Assembly: GCA_003725585.1 (NCBI GenBank)
Contig: RJMB01000012.1
Location: 62,001 to 126,000 of the forward strand
Source of the DNA: Halostreptopolyspora alba
Lineage (GTDB): Bacteria; Actinomycetota; Actinomycetes; Streptosporangiales; Streptosporangiaceae
Direction: 5' to 3'
Length of the DNA: 64,000 nt
Positions 16,942-25,579 of the stretch are shown piece by piece. Each line of letters opens with the position of its first letter. Positions within the stretch are counted from its first letter, which is position 1. Below the pieces are notes generated by a model. The model saw nothing but the letters and a program-made list of their open reading frames with translations, had not been told where the DNA came from and searched no databases. The translations under genes and the position numbers were made by a program.

Positions 16942-18030
16942 ATGCGCTGGGAAGAACTTCGCGACGGCGCGGACGAGGGGGCGCTGTTCGACCGGGGAGA
17001 GGTGACGGCCCCGCCCGAACGCGGCACCGGACGCGCCGGTCTGATCACCCCTGGGCCGGGGCCGGTGGACGCCGGGAGCGACGATGATCCGATGGCGATC
17101 GAGATCCGTGCCCGCTCCGTCCTCAACCGGGTTCCCGGAGCCTCGGACGTCCCGTTCGAGTGGACCGTCAACCCCTACCGGGGGTGCAGCCACGCCTGCG
17201 TGTACTGCTTCGCGCGCCGTAGCCACGAGTACCTCGACCTGGACTCCGGCCGTGACTTCGACACCAAGATCATGGTGAAGGTGAACGCGGGACACGTGCT
17301 GCGCACCGAACTCGCCCACCCCAAATGGGCGGGCCAGCACATCGCCATGGGGACCAACACCGACCCCTATCAGCGGGCCGAGGGGCACTACCGGCTCATG
17401 CCCGACATACTCGCCGCCCTGCGGGACTTCGCCAACCCGTTCTCCATCCTCACCAAGGGAACCCTGGTCCTACGCGACCTGCCGATCATCGAGCAGGCGG
17501 CGCGACGGGCCGAGGTCGGCATGGCGGTGTCGGTGGGGTCCGTGGACGACGCCGTGTGGCGCGCGGTGGAACCGGGTACTCCCCGCCCCACCAGCCGGCT
17601 GAACGTGGTACGCGAGTTCACCCGGAACGGGATCGGGTGCTCGGTGCTGATGGCGCCGATCCTGCCCGGGCTGACCGACTCCGCCGGGCAAATCGAGGAG
17701 ACGGTGGCCGCCATCGCCGAGGCCGGGGCCGGCAGCGTCACCCCCATTGTGCTGCACCTGCGGCCCGGCGCGCGGGAGTGGTACCTCGCCTGGCTGTCGG
17801 AGCACCACCCCCACCTGGTACCGCACTACCGGAAGCTGTACCGGAACGGCGCCTACGCGCCCCGGGCCTACCAGAAGGCGGTGCGGGAGCGGGTACGCGC
17901 GGCGGCCCGCCGGCACGGCCTACGTGGTCCGGGGGACGGCTCCCGGGGGACGGAGCACCGGCAGCACCGCCACGGTCGGGACGAGACCGGCCGGCACCAG
18001 CGGGCCGGCCAACAGCTCGCCCTGATGTAG
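16942..18030 (+). CDS. Rv2578c-like radical SAM protein
   Basis: 362 aa from ATG 16942 (MRWEEL), which has AAAGG just upstream; ATG 16933 is in frame but abuts the SOS-like palindrome. The radical-SAM cluster motif C-x3-C-x2-C appears as NPYRGCSHACVYCFARRSHE, and downstream GTNTDPYQRAEGHYRLMPDI and SVGSVDDAVWRAVEPGTPRP match the Rv2578c subfamily, which resembles spore photoproduct lyase-type and other 4Fe-4S SAM enzymes. Function in this subfamily is unproven; a LexA-like box in front points to DNA damage. The C-terminal 40 residues are His/Arg/Gln-rich and poorly conserved. Confidence 0.85.
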   Translation: MRWEELRDGADEGALFDRGEVTAPPERGTGRAGLITPGPGPVDAGSDDDPMAIEIRARSVLNRVPGASDVPFEWTVNPYRGCSHACVYCFARRSHEYLDLDSGRDFDTKIMVKVNAGHVLRTELAHPKWAGQHIAMGTNTDPYQRAEGHYRLMPDILAALRDFANPFSILTKGTLVLRDLPIIEQAARRAEVGMAVSVGSVDDAVWRAVEPGTPRPTSRLNVVREFTRNGIGCSVLMAPILPGLTDSAGQIEETVAAIAEAGAGSVTPIVLHLRPGAREWYLAWLSEHHPHLVPHYRKLYRNGAYAPRAYQKAVRERVRAAARRHGLRGPGDGSRGTEHRQHRHGRDETGRHQRAGQQLALM

Positions 18031-18125
18031 CCGTGGACGCGTCCACGCCGGCCGCGGTGTGAGCGCCGGCCGGGTGTCAGCCGTGCATGGGTGTGTCGTG
18101 AGCGGTGCGCGGACCGCGACGGCCC

Positions 18126-18791
18126 TCAAGCCCGTCGGGCCGTTTCGGTGGCCTTCCCCTCCCCGGAGCCGGTCGCGGAAATGACCGGTTGTCGGAGAAT
18201 GGTTCGCCGTTTCTCCGGTGCGACCTTGCGGAAGTCGCTGAGGTAGATCTCGTGGTGCTTGCCGGTCATGCGCAGCCCGTTGTCCGGGATGAACTCGTGG
18301 TGCATCCGCGCGAGCACGTCCGCCTCGTCGTCGTAGGAGCCGATGTGCAGCGTCTGTACGCAACGCGCCTCGGACAGCGTCTCCAGGCGGATCGCGTCCA
18401 GACGCCTCGGTCGGTTCTTGGCCCCGACCCGTTCGATGGCGGTGGTGACCATGTCCTGGTCGATCCAGTCCGGGACCATGATCATCAGCGTCCAGTCCCA
18501 CCGCGACTTGTCGCGTGCCGCTGTGAAGGCGTCCATGTCCTCGGCCCACCACAGGCCCTCCAGGGGCATGACGACGTAGTCGCGTCCGAGGTCGCGTTTG
18601 CTGGCGAACTTCAGTTTGTAGGCCACCGGGTAGAGCGTTTCGATCGCTTCGGTGAACGCCGGCGAGGTGTTCGGGTCACCGTGGCCGTCGATCATGAGGT
18701 ACCGCAGCTCGGGCACCTCCACGATCCGGAACCGGTCTCGTGTCGCCTGATAGGCGTCGAGGCTCTTCTTGAGGTCAGTCTTGTCCGTCAT
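18126..18791 (-). CDS. GyrI-like small-molecule-binding domain protein
   Basis: 221 aa. Starts DLKKSLDAYQATRDRFRIVE, then ELRYLMIDGHGDPNTSPAFT, as in stand-alone GyrI-like (SOUL/AraC effector-type) proteins; the C-terminal half (RCVQTLHIGSYDDEADVLAR, then IYLSDFRKVAPEKRRTILRQP) is conserved in the family and probably forms the ligand pocket. Overlaps the upstream PadR gene by 17 bp, so both are co-translated and are likely a regulator-effector pair sensing the same hydrophobic compound. Confidence 0.85.
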   Translation of the reverse strand: MTDKTDLKKSLDAYQATRDRFRIVEVPELRYLMIDGHGDPNTSPAFTEAIETLYPVAYKLKFASKRDLGRDYVVMPLEGLWWAEDMDAFTAARDKSRWDWTLMIMVPDWIDQDMVTTAIERVGAKNRPRRLDAIRLETLSEARCVQTLHIGSYDDEADVLARMHHEFIPDNGLRMTGKHHEIYLSDFRKVAPEKRRTILRQPVISATGSGEGKATETARRA

Positions 18792-19308
18792 CGGGCACCT
18801 GGACTCGGCTGGCGAGCCACGACCTTTCCGCCTCCAGGAGGCTCAGTGAGTATGAGAACACCTCGCGCGCGGGCGGCGGGAGGGGAGCTTGCCCGCGCTG
18901 CGCTTCCTGGACAGTGGCGATGCGCTCCTCGACCCGGGCGAGCCTGGTTTCCAGTGCCTGGGTGTACTCCTGCTCCGAGAGCAGCCAGAGGTTGGCGATA
19001 CCGACCAGGAGCGGGTGCGCAACCGGGCGCGGTTCCTCGACGAGAGCGAGCGCGTTGAGTCTCGCGGCCTCTCGCCCGGCGGGGGTGGCGTGGAAGACGC
19101 GGCGCGACTTCGCCGCGGCGGGGACCTCGGGCACGTGGACCAGACCGCGCTTCTCCAGCTTGGTCAACAAGTAGTAGATCGAGGAGAACCCGATGTCCGT
19201 CCACTGCCGGACACCGCGGCGCTCGATCACCTGTTCCAGGTCGTAGCCATGCTGGGGGCGCTCGACGATCAAGCCGAGGACGGTCAGCTCAGCCGGGGTC
19301 AGTTCCAC
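18775..19308 (-). CDS. PadR family transcriptional regulator
   Basis: 177 aa. N-terminal winged helix: MELTPAELTVLGLIVERPQH, GYDLEQVIERRG, IGFSSIYYLLTKLEKRGLV; C-terminal long helix (residues 115-165) for dimerisation. A perfect 22-bp palindrome lies directly before the start codon, so the protein very probably represses its own operon with the GyrI-like gene. Confidence 0.92.
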   Translation of the reverse strand: MELTPAELTVLGLIVERPQHGYDLEQVIERRGVRQWTDIGFSSIYYLLTKLEKRGLVHVPEVPAAAKSRRVFHATPAGREAARLNALALVEEPRPVAHPLLVGIANLWLLSEQEYTQALETRLARVEERIATVQEAQRGQAPLPPPAREVFSYSLSLLEAERSWLASRVQVPDDGQD

Positions 19309-19311
19309 GCC

Positions 19312-19333
19312 GATATTCTAGTACTAGAATATC
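19312..19333. promoter_or_regulatory. Perfect 22-bp palindrome, probable PadR operator
   Basis: Half-site GATATTCTAGT followed by its exact reverse complement. It starts 4 bp upstream of the padR-type start codon, so it would block initiation when occupied. AT-rich in a GC-rich surrounding. Confidence 0.75.
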
Positions 19334-19596
19334 AGCGTGTGTCCAGCCCGGCGAGCGGGCGAGCCACACCCACGCGTGCGCCGGGCCGAACCACCGTCGG
19401 AGTGGCCGATCCCATGGGGGCCTGCTCGCGCGTACCATCCACGCCCGGTCGTCTCGAATCGTGCGCGGCCCCCGTACTCGTCGAACACCCGCGCGCGCAC
19501 GATGAGCGGGCCGCCGAACTCGAGCGCGAGAGCCGGGAACCGCGGCGGGCGAGTGAGAACCCCCGCCTTCTGCCGCCCTCTTTCGCCACGTAGGTC

Positions 19597-20598
19597 TCAC
19601 CTCGGCGCCGGGCCGGTGGAGTCACGGATGACCAGGTGGGAGGGGAGCACCACGCGCCGGGGGCCGTCCTCGGCGGCGCGGGCCGAAGCCTTGGTCAACA
19701 GGATCTCCACGGCCGCGCGGCCAGCCTCCTCCTGAGGGCCGGCCAGCGTCGTCAGGGCGGGAACGCAGAAGTCGGCGCCGAAGATGTCGTCGTAGCCGGC
19801 CACGCTGATCCGTTCGGGCACCGAAACCCCGCGCTCGGCCAGCCGTCGCAGGATGCCGATCGCCAGCAGGTCGTTGTGGGCGACTATGGCGGTAGCGCCC
19901 GAAACCAGTGCCGCGTCGGCGGCCGCGCCGCCGCCGGCGACCTGCGGGGGGAACGGACCCAGGCGGGTCGCCGCCATGCCGCGCTCCTCGGCACCCGCGC
20001 TCAGCGCCCGCCAGCGCTCTCCCGCGAGCCAGGAGACGTGCGGGCCGGAGAGGTAGACCAGGGACCGGTGCCCCAGTGAGGCGAGGTGGTCCACGATCTG
20101 CCTGCTGCCGGCGGCGTTGTCGATGACGACGCTGGGCAGACCCTCGACCTGGCGGTTGATGAGGGCCAGGTTGTGCTCGCGGGCCAGGTCGACGGTGACC
20201 GCCTCGGGCATCCGGCTGGACGCCAGCACGAACCCGTCCACCGAGCGGGCCAGGCGCTCGATCTTGTCGCGCTCGGTTTCGGCGGACTCATCGGTGAACC
20301 CGAGCATGAAGGTGATGTCGGCGGCCGTCGCGCGGCGCTCGGCTCCGCGGATGGGGCCGAAGAAGTGCGGGTTGGCGATGTCGGGCACGAGCATCGCCAC
20401 CGTGGCCGTGTGTCCCGACTGCAGCGCCGTGGCCAGCGGGTTGGGGTGGTACCCCATGCGTTCGGCCACCTCCAGCACGTGCCGGCGGGTGGTCGCGTTG
20501 ATCCGGCGGGGGTTGCTGAAGGCCCGGGAGACCGTCGATGCGGCGACTCCGGCCTCGCGGGCGACGTCGTAGACAGTGGTGCGCTTGGGCGTAGTCAT
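19597..20598 (-). CDS. LacI family regulator of the quinate/shikimate locus (inferred)
   Basis: 333 aa from ATG 20598. HTH and hinge: TTVYDVAREAGVAASTVSRA, then RRHVLEVAERMGYHPNPLA, followed by the sugar-binding-like effector domain from residue 60 (VAMLVPDIANPHFFGPI; later ISVAGYDDIFGADFCVPALT). It is divergent from the TRAP transporter operon with two palindromes in the gap, so it most likely represses uptake and catabolism of quinate/shikimate-type compounds. A longer frame to 20862 would run through the operators and is rejected. Confidence 0.9.
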   Translation of the reverse strand: MTTPKRTTVYDVAREAGVAASTVSRAFSNPRRINATTRRHVLEVAERMGYHPNPLATALQSGHTATVAMLVPDIANPHFFGPIRGAERRATAADITFMLGFTDESAETERDKIERLARSVDGFVLASSRMPEAVTVDLAREHNLALINRQVEGLPSVVIDNAAGSRQIVDHLASLGHRSLVYLSGPHVSWLAGERWRALSAGAEERGMAATRLGPFPPQVAGGGAAADAALVSGATAIVAHNDLLAIGILRRLAERGVSVPERISVAGYDDIFGADFCVPALTTLAGPQEEAGRAAVEILLTKASARAAEDGPRRVVLPSHLVIRDSTGPAPR

Positions 20599-20618
20599 GA
20601 TGCCCCGATTTCTACGCG

Positions 20619-20631
20619 ATGTTGGCAACAT
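20619..20631. promoter_or_regulatory. Palindrome ATGTTG-G-CAACAT
   Basis: 6-bp arms around one base, 21 bp upstream of the LacI-type start codon and 2 bp from the stronger operator at 20633. May be a second, weaker operator or part of the promoter. Confidence 0.4.
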
Positions 20632-20632
20632 T

Positions 20633-20648
20633 TGGCAATCGCTTGCCA
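20633..20648. promoter_or_regulatory. LacI-type operator TGGCAATCGCTTGCCA
   Basis: Perfect TGGCAA/TTGCCA arms around TCGC. The core GCAAxCGxTTGC with central CG is the classic recognition element of LacI-family proteins. Located in the divergent gap between the LacI gene and the TRAP operon. Confidence 0.75.
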
Positions 20649-20749
20649 CGAGCTTCGCCGGAAACCTAGTGTTCACACAATTCGCGCCCCCGGCCGGTCG
20701 CGCACCGGCTGATCTGCGCTGATCGTTGTTCTCGTCGACTGGAGCCCGG

Positions 20750-21316
20750 ATGACCGACACCTCCGAACCCCCCGGCGGCGGACCGATCCCGCGGTCCCGC
20801 CCGGCGGTGGTGCGGCGGCTGGAGGCCGCCGAGCTGGCAGCGGGCGTCGCGCTCCTGACCATGATCTTCGCGCTGATGTTGACCCAGGCGCTCCAGCGCC
20901 ACCTGCCCGTTTCCGGATGGGTGTGGACCGGCGAGCTCGCCCGGCTGGGACTCGTGTGGCTCGCGTTCGCGCTGGCCGGCTATCTGCTCGGCCGGGACGA
21001 GCACATCACCCTGAAACTTGTCGACTTCGCGCCGATGGCGTGGGTCCGGCGTGCCGTGTGGATCCTGGCCAACCTCGTGGTGGCCGCCGTCTGTGTCGGT
21101 TTCGCCCTCGACGCGGTCGAGCTGGTCTTCGGCGGCTCGCCGATGTCCACACCCGCGCTGGAAATTCCCATGAGCTGGGTTTACGTGATCCCGATGGTCG
21201 GGCTGGGGATGACCACGCTGCGCGCGCTGGCCAACGCCGTCGCGACCGGCCCTCCCGCTGCCGCGACGCCGCCCGGCGACACCGAGGCCGGCGAGAACGG
21301 GGAGGCCGGCCGATGA
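20750..21316 (+). CDS. TRAP transporter small permease (DctQ type)
   Basis: 188 aa from ATG 20750 with GGAG upstream. Four hydrophobic segments; the signature of DctQ proteins is visible around residues 55-80 (WVWTGELARLGLVWLAFALA, then GRDEHITLKLV). Partner of the large permease; the two form the membrane part of a Na+-coupled TRAP importer. ATGA overlap with the next gene. Confidence 0.9.
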   Translation: MTDTSEPPGGGPIPRSRPAVVRRLEAAELAAGVALLTMIFALMLTQALQRHLPVSGWVWTGELARLGLVWLAFALAGYLLGRDEHITLKLVDFAPMAWVRRAVWILANLVVAAVCVGFALDAVELVFGGSPMSTPALEIPMSWVYVIPMVGLGMTTLRALANAVATGPPAAATPPGDTEAGENGEAGR

Positions 21317-22587
21317 ACACCGCCCTGGTCGTCGCCGGAATCCTGGTCCTGCTCCTACTGCGGGTCCCCATCGCCTTCGCGATCCTCGGCCCCTGCCTCA
21401 CCTACATGGCGCTGACCGACCAGTCCACCGGGCTGAGCCTGCGCACGGCAGCCGAGGAGATCGACAGCTTCCCACTACTGGCGGTCCCGCTGTTCATCCT
21501 CGTCGGCGTGACCGCCAACCACACCGGCATCGCCGACCGCATCTTCGCTTTCGCCCATGTGCTCTTCGGCCGGGTCCGCGCCGGACTGGGTTATGTCAAC
21601 ATCGGCGTGAGCGTCGGCTTCTCCTGGATGAGCGGCAGCGCCCTGGCCGACGTCGCCGGTGTCGGCAAGATGACGGTGCCGGCGATGACGAGCCGTGGCT
21701 ACTCGCGGCGTTTCTCCGTCGGACTCTCGGCGGCCTCCAGCCTGATCGGCCCGGTAATGCCGCCCAGCATCCCGGCGATCGTCTACGCGTCGGTGGCCGC
21801 GGTATCCACCGCGGCGCTGTTCGCCGCGGCCGTTGTCCCCGCGCTGCTGATCGCCGGCGGACTCGCGCTGGCCGTGTTCCTCTGGGGGCGCCGCCAGCAC
21901 CACCTGGCCGGGCGGAGGCCCGAGCCCGGCGAGGTGCGCGGCGCGGTGCTGCGCGTCCTCGGCCCGCTGGGCGCTCCGGTGCTGCTGCTCGGCGGCATCC
22001 TCAGCGGCCTGTTCACCCCCACCGAGGCCGCCGCGGTCGGGGCCGCCTACGTGCTCGTCCTCGGTTTCTGCTACCGGAGCCTGAACCCGCGGACCCTGTG
22101 GCGGATCGCGGTGGAGACGGCCACCACAGCCGCCTCCATCGCCGTCATCCTGGCGGCCTCCGGCCTGCTCGGCTGGATTCTCGCCCGTGAGCAGGTTCCG
22201 AGGGACCTGGCGACGTTCCTGCTCGACTTCACCGAGAGCCCGGTGGTGTTCCTGCTGCTGGTCAACGTCGCGCTGATCCTCATCGGCACGGTGCTGGAGC
22301 CCGTCGCCGCGCTGGTGATCACGGTCCCGGTACTGCTGCCGGTAGCGGTGCAGTTCGGCGTCGACCCGGTGCACTTCGGCGTCATCACCATCGTCAACCT
22401 GATGATCGGCTTGCTCACCCCGCCGATCGGCGGAGTGCTGTTCGTGCTGGGTTCGGCGACCCGGACGCCGATGCGGGAGGTGTTTAGGGGGACCTCCCCG
22501 TTCCTCCTCCCGCTCATCGCGGTCCTCGTGCTGCTGACCGTGGCACCGGACCTTGTGCTGTTCCTGCCCGACGTCCTCGACCTCTAG
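21313..22587 (+). CDS. TRAP transporter large permease (DctM type)
   Basis: 424 aa, about 12 helices, normal DctM length. Conserved features: FPLLAVPLFILVGVTANHTG, SGSALADVAGVGKMTVPAMT, SAASSLIGPVMPPSIPAIVY, and NLMIGLLTPPIGGVLFVLGS. The ATG overlaps the dctQ-type stop. Forms the transport channel of the importer encoded by this operon. Confidence 0.95.
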   Translation: MNTALVVAGILVLLLLRVPIAFAILGPCLTYMALTDQSTGLSLRTAAEEIDSFPLLAVPLFILVGVTANHTGIADRIFAFAHVLFGRVRAGLGYVNIGVSVGFSWMSGSALADVAGVGKMTVPAMTSRGYSRRFSVGLSAASSLIGPVMPPSIPAIVYASVAAVSTAALFAAAVVPALLIAGGLALAVFLWGRRQHHLAGRRPEPGEVRGAVLRVLGPLGAPVLLLGGILSGLFTPTEAAAVGAAYVLVLGFCYRSLNPRTLWRIAVETATTAASIAVILAASGLLGWILAREQVPRDLATFLLDFTESPVVFLLLVNVALILIGTVLEPVAALVITVPVLLPVAVQFGVDPVHFGVITIVNLMIGLLTPPIGGVLFVLGSATRTPMREVFRGTSPFLLPLIAVLVLLTVAPDLVLFLPDVLDL

Positions 22588-22651
22588 GTACCGAACCGAC
22601 CCCGTCGCCGCTTCGACGCGGCACCCCAAAGGACCCCTTAGGAGGCGTTCG

Positions 22652-23650
22652 ATGCGCACCACACTTCGCTGGGCGGCCGTTCTGTCCGTGTCCACTGTGA
22701 CCCTCGCCGGCTGCGGCGGCGGGGGCGAGTCCGACGACGGCGCGATCACCCTGTCCTTCTCCAACAGCTACACCGAGGACCACCCGCACACCCGCTGCGG
22801 TATCGACCTGGTCGCCGAGAAGGTCGACGAAGCCGACGCCGGCATGACCGTGGAGACATTCCCCAACAGCCAGCTGGGCGACAACACCGAGACCTTCTCC
22901 TCGGTCATGTCCGGCGACATCGACATGGACGTGCAGGGCTCGGCCGCGCTGGGCTCGACCTACGAGCCGATCGGCGTGTTCGACGCCGCCTACGCCTTCG
23001 ACGGGGCCGACCACCTCTTCGACTTCTTCGACTCCGACGCCTCCGAGACCATCAAGCGGGACTTCGAGGAGGCCACCGACACCAGAATCCTCGACGTGTG
23101 GTACTTCGGCGACCGCCACTTCACCGCCAATGAGCCCATCCGCGAACCCGCGGACCTGGAGGGGCTGCGCATGCGGTTCCCCGACTCGCCGATCTACCTG
23201 GAGAACGCCGAGGCGCTGGGCGCCGAGCCGACCACCGTCGCCTTCGAAGAGGTCTATCTGGCCCTTCAGCAGGGCACCGTAGACGGCCAGGAGAACCCCA
23301 TCCCCACCATCGACAGTGACAACTTCGACGAGGTCCAGTCGCACGTCAGTCTCACCAGCCACCAGATCGGCTCGCAGATGATCGTCGTCTCCGGGCAGAG
23401 CTGGGAGCAGCTCTCCGGCGAGCAGCGGGACGTCCTCCAGCGGGCGGTCAACGAGACCCGCTCGGAGAACCGTTCGTGCATCGAGGAGGCCGAAGCCGAG
23501 ATCGTCGAGGAGTGGGAATCCGAAGGAACGATCGAGATCGTCGACGATGTCGACGTCGAAACCTTCCGCTCCCAGGCCCGCGAGTACTTCGGCGAGAACC
23601 TCGACGGCGAGTCGCTGGAGCTCTACGAGGCATTCCAGGAGACCCGGTAA
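22652..23650 (+). CDS. TRAP transporter solute-binding lipoprotein (DctP type)
   Basis: 332 aa from ATG 22652 behind TAGGAGG. Lipoprotein signal with lipobox LAG-C21, so it is tethered outside the membrane, as expected in Gram-positives. DctP features: FSNSYTEDHPHTRCGIDLVA, GLRMRFPDSPIYLENAEALG (Arg that binds the carboxylate), and FEEVYLALQQGTVDGQENP. Binds a carboxylate; given the downstream enzymes, quinate, shikimate or 3-dehydroshikimate is the likely ligand. Confidence 0.93.
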   Translation: MRTTLRWAAVLSVSTVTLAGCGGGGESDDGAITLSFSNSYTEDHPHTRCGIDLVAEKVDEADAGMTVETFPNSQLGDNTETFSSVMSGDIDMDVQGSAALGSTYEPIGVFDAAYAFDGADHLFDFFDSDASETIKRDFEEATDTRILDVWYFGDRHFTANEPIREPADLEGLRMRFPDSPIYLENAEALGAEPTTVAFEEVYLALQQGTVDGQENPIPTIDSDNFDEVQSHVSLTSHQIGSQMIVVSGQSWEQLSGEQRDVLQRAVNETRSENRSCIEEAEAEIVEEWESEGTIEIVDDVDVETFRSQAREYFGENLDGESLELYEAFQETR

Positions 23651-23683
23651 ACCCAGCGCGGACCACGGAGCGGAGCAACGCAC

Positions 23684-25579
23684 ATGCGGCGCAGTATCGC
23701 CACGGTATCCCTCAGCGGCACACTGGAGGAGAAGCTGCGGGCGGCAGCGGCGGCCGGGTTCGACGGTGTCGAGATCTTCGAGAACGATCTCGTCGCCGCA
23801 CCGGTGCCCCCGCGCGAGGTACGCGCGATGGCGGCGGAACTCGGGCTGGGCATCGACCTCTACCAACCGTTCCGCGACTTCGAGGGGGTCGACGACGCCC
23901 AGCTCGAACGGAACCTGCGCCGGGCCCGGGCCAAGTTCGAGCTGATGCTCGACCTCGGCACGGACACCATGCTCGTCTGCTCCAACGCCTCCCCGGTGGC
24001 CCTCGGCGACGACGCGCGTGCGGCGGAACAGCTGCACCGCCTCGCCGAGGCCGCCGCCCCCTACGGTGTGCGCGTCGCCTACGAGGCGTTGGCCTGGGGG
24101 CGCCACGTCGACACCTACGAGCACTCCTGGCGCATCGCCGCCCAGGCCGACCACCCCTCCCTGGGGGTGTGCCTGGACAGCTTCCACATCCTGTCCAAAG
24201 GCGGCGACCCCGCCGGAATCCGCGAGATCCCCGGCGAGAAGATCTTCTTCCTTCAACTGGCCGACGCCCCCTACCTGGCCATGGACCTGTTGCAGTGGAG
24301 TCGGCACTACCGGTGCTTCCCCGGCCAGGGCGGCTTCGACCTGACCGAGTTCACCCGGCATGTCCTGGGGGCCGGTTACACCGGCCCCCTCTCCCTGGAG
24401 GTCTTCAACGACGTCTTCCGGGCCTCCGACCCGCACCGCACCGCCGCCGACGCGCTGCGGTCGCTGTCGGTGCTGGAGGACGCGCTCGGCCGCGAGGGAG
24501 CGGCGGAGCGCGCCTCCGAGGACCTCGGGGACTCCCACGCACGACCCCGGGTCACCCTCACCCGCCTGCCCGACCCGCCCGAGGGCGCCGGTTACGCGTT
24601 CGTCGAGGTGGCGGCCCAGGAGGAGGACGCCGAGAGCGTGCGCGCCGTGCTGGCCGCGCTCGGGTTCGCCCACACCGGCGACCACCGGTCCAAACCCGTC
24701 CAACTGTGGAACCGCGGCAACGCCCGCGTCCTACTCAGCTCCACCGACCCGCGGCTGGGGCACACGTGGGGCGGAGCCGCCGCCATCACGGCCCTGGGGG
24801 TGGAGGTCGCCGACCCCGACCGCGCCGCTCAGCGCGCCGGCCTGCTGCTCGCGCCCACCCTTCCGCGTCGGCGCGACCCCGCCGAGTCGCGGCTGAACGC
24901 CGTGGCCGCCCCCGACGGCACCGCGGTGTTCTTCTGCCCCGGCGGGCACGACGGCCGCGAGTGGCTGAACGACTTCGCGGCGGAAACCGCGCGCCACCGC
25001 CACGAGGGAACCGACACACCCCTGACCTCGATCGACCACGTGGGGCTGTTCCAACCCTTCGACCACTTCGACGAGGCATCGCTGTTCTACCGCTCCGTTC
25101 TGGGACTGACCCCCGACGCGAGCCTGGAGGTGGCAGCTCCCGACGGCCTCGTGCGCAGCCGAGCCCTCGCCTCCGACGACGGGGGGCTGCGCATCGCCCT
25201 CAACGTCTCGGTGCTGGGACGGGGAACCCAGGCCGACGCCGCCGGCGGCGCCCAGCACATCGCCTTCGCCTGCGACGACATCTTCGCCGTCGCCGAGGCG
25301 ATGCGCGCCGACGGCCTCGCCCCGCTGGCCATCCCCGACAACTACTACGACGACCTCGCCGCCCGCACCGACCTGGCGCCGGCGGTACGCGAACGCATGC
25401 GGGAGAACGGAATCCTTTACGACCGCGCCGACACAGGCGAATTCTTCCACTTCTACACCCCGATGCTGGACGACCGGCTGTTCTTCGAGGTGGTGCAGCG
25501 CACCGGGGGCTACACCGGATACGGGGCCGCGAACGCGGCCGTCCGCATGGCCGCCCACCGGGCGGAGCGCGACAGGTGA
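23684..25579 (+). CDS. quiC: 3-Dehydroshikimate dehydratase, two-domain (sugar isomerase-like + HPPD-like)
   Basis: 631 aa. N-terminal half is a xylose-isomerase-like TIM barrel (AAAAGFDGVEIFENDLV; VAYEALAWGRHVDTYEHSW; LGVCLDSFHILSKGGDP; FFLQLADAP) with metal ligands of the AsbF/QuiC type; C-terminal half from about residue 290 is a two-repeat VOC domain resembling 4-hydroxyphenylpyruvate dioxygenase (TSIDHVGLFQPFDHFDEASL, AQHIAFACDDIF, FFHFYTPMLDDRLFFEVVQR). This fusion is known as QuiC in Pseudomonas and converts 3-dehydroshikimate to protocatechuate. Overlaps the dehydrogenase gene, supporting a quinate/shikimate catabolic operon. Confidence 0.88.
   Translation: MRRSIATVSLSGTLEEKLRAAAAAGFDGVEIFENDLVAAPVPPREVRAMAAELGLGIDLYQPFRDFEGVDDAQLERNLRRARAKFELMLDLGTDTMLVCSNASPVALGDDARAAEQLHRLAEAAAPYGVRVAYEALAWGRHVDTYEHSWRIAAQADHPSLGVCLDSFHILSKGGDPAGIREIPGEKIFFLQLADAPYLAMDLLQWSRHYRCFPGQGGFDLTEFTRHVLGAGYTGPLSLEVFNDVFRASDPHRTAADALRSLSVLEDALGREGAAERASEDLGDSHARPRVTLTRLPDPPEGAGYAFVEVAAQEEDAESVRAVLAALGFAHTGDHRSKPVQLWNRGNARVLLSSTDPRLGHTWGGAAAITALGVEVADPDRAAQRAGLLLAPTLPRRRDPAESRLNAVAAPDGTAVFFCPGGHDGREWLNDFAAETARHRHEGTDTPLTSIDHVGLFQPFDHFDEASLFYRSVLGLTPDASLEVAAPDGLVRSRALASDDGGLRIALNVSVLGRGTQADAAGGAQHIAFACDDIFAVAEAMRADGLAPLAIPDNYYDDLAARTDLAPAVRERMRENGILYDRADTGEFFHFYTPMLDDRLFFEVVQRTGGYTGYGAANAAVRMAAHRAERDR

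Noticed and set aside
22514-24703. 729-codon minus-strand frame opposite dctP and quiC-type genes
   Set aside because: Low-complexity Val/Gly/Leu/Asp text without motifs; real genes on the plus strand have strong family matches and ribosome sites.
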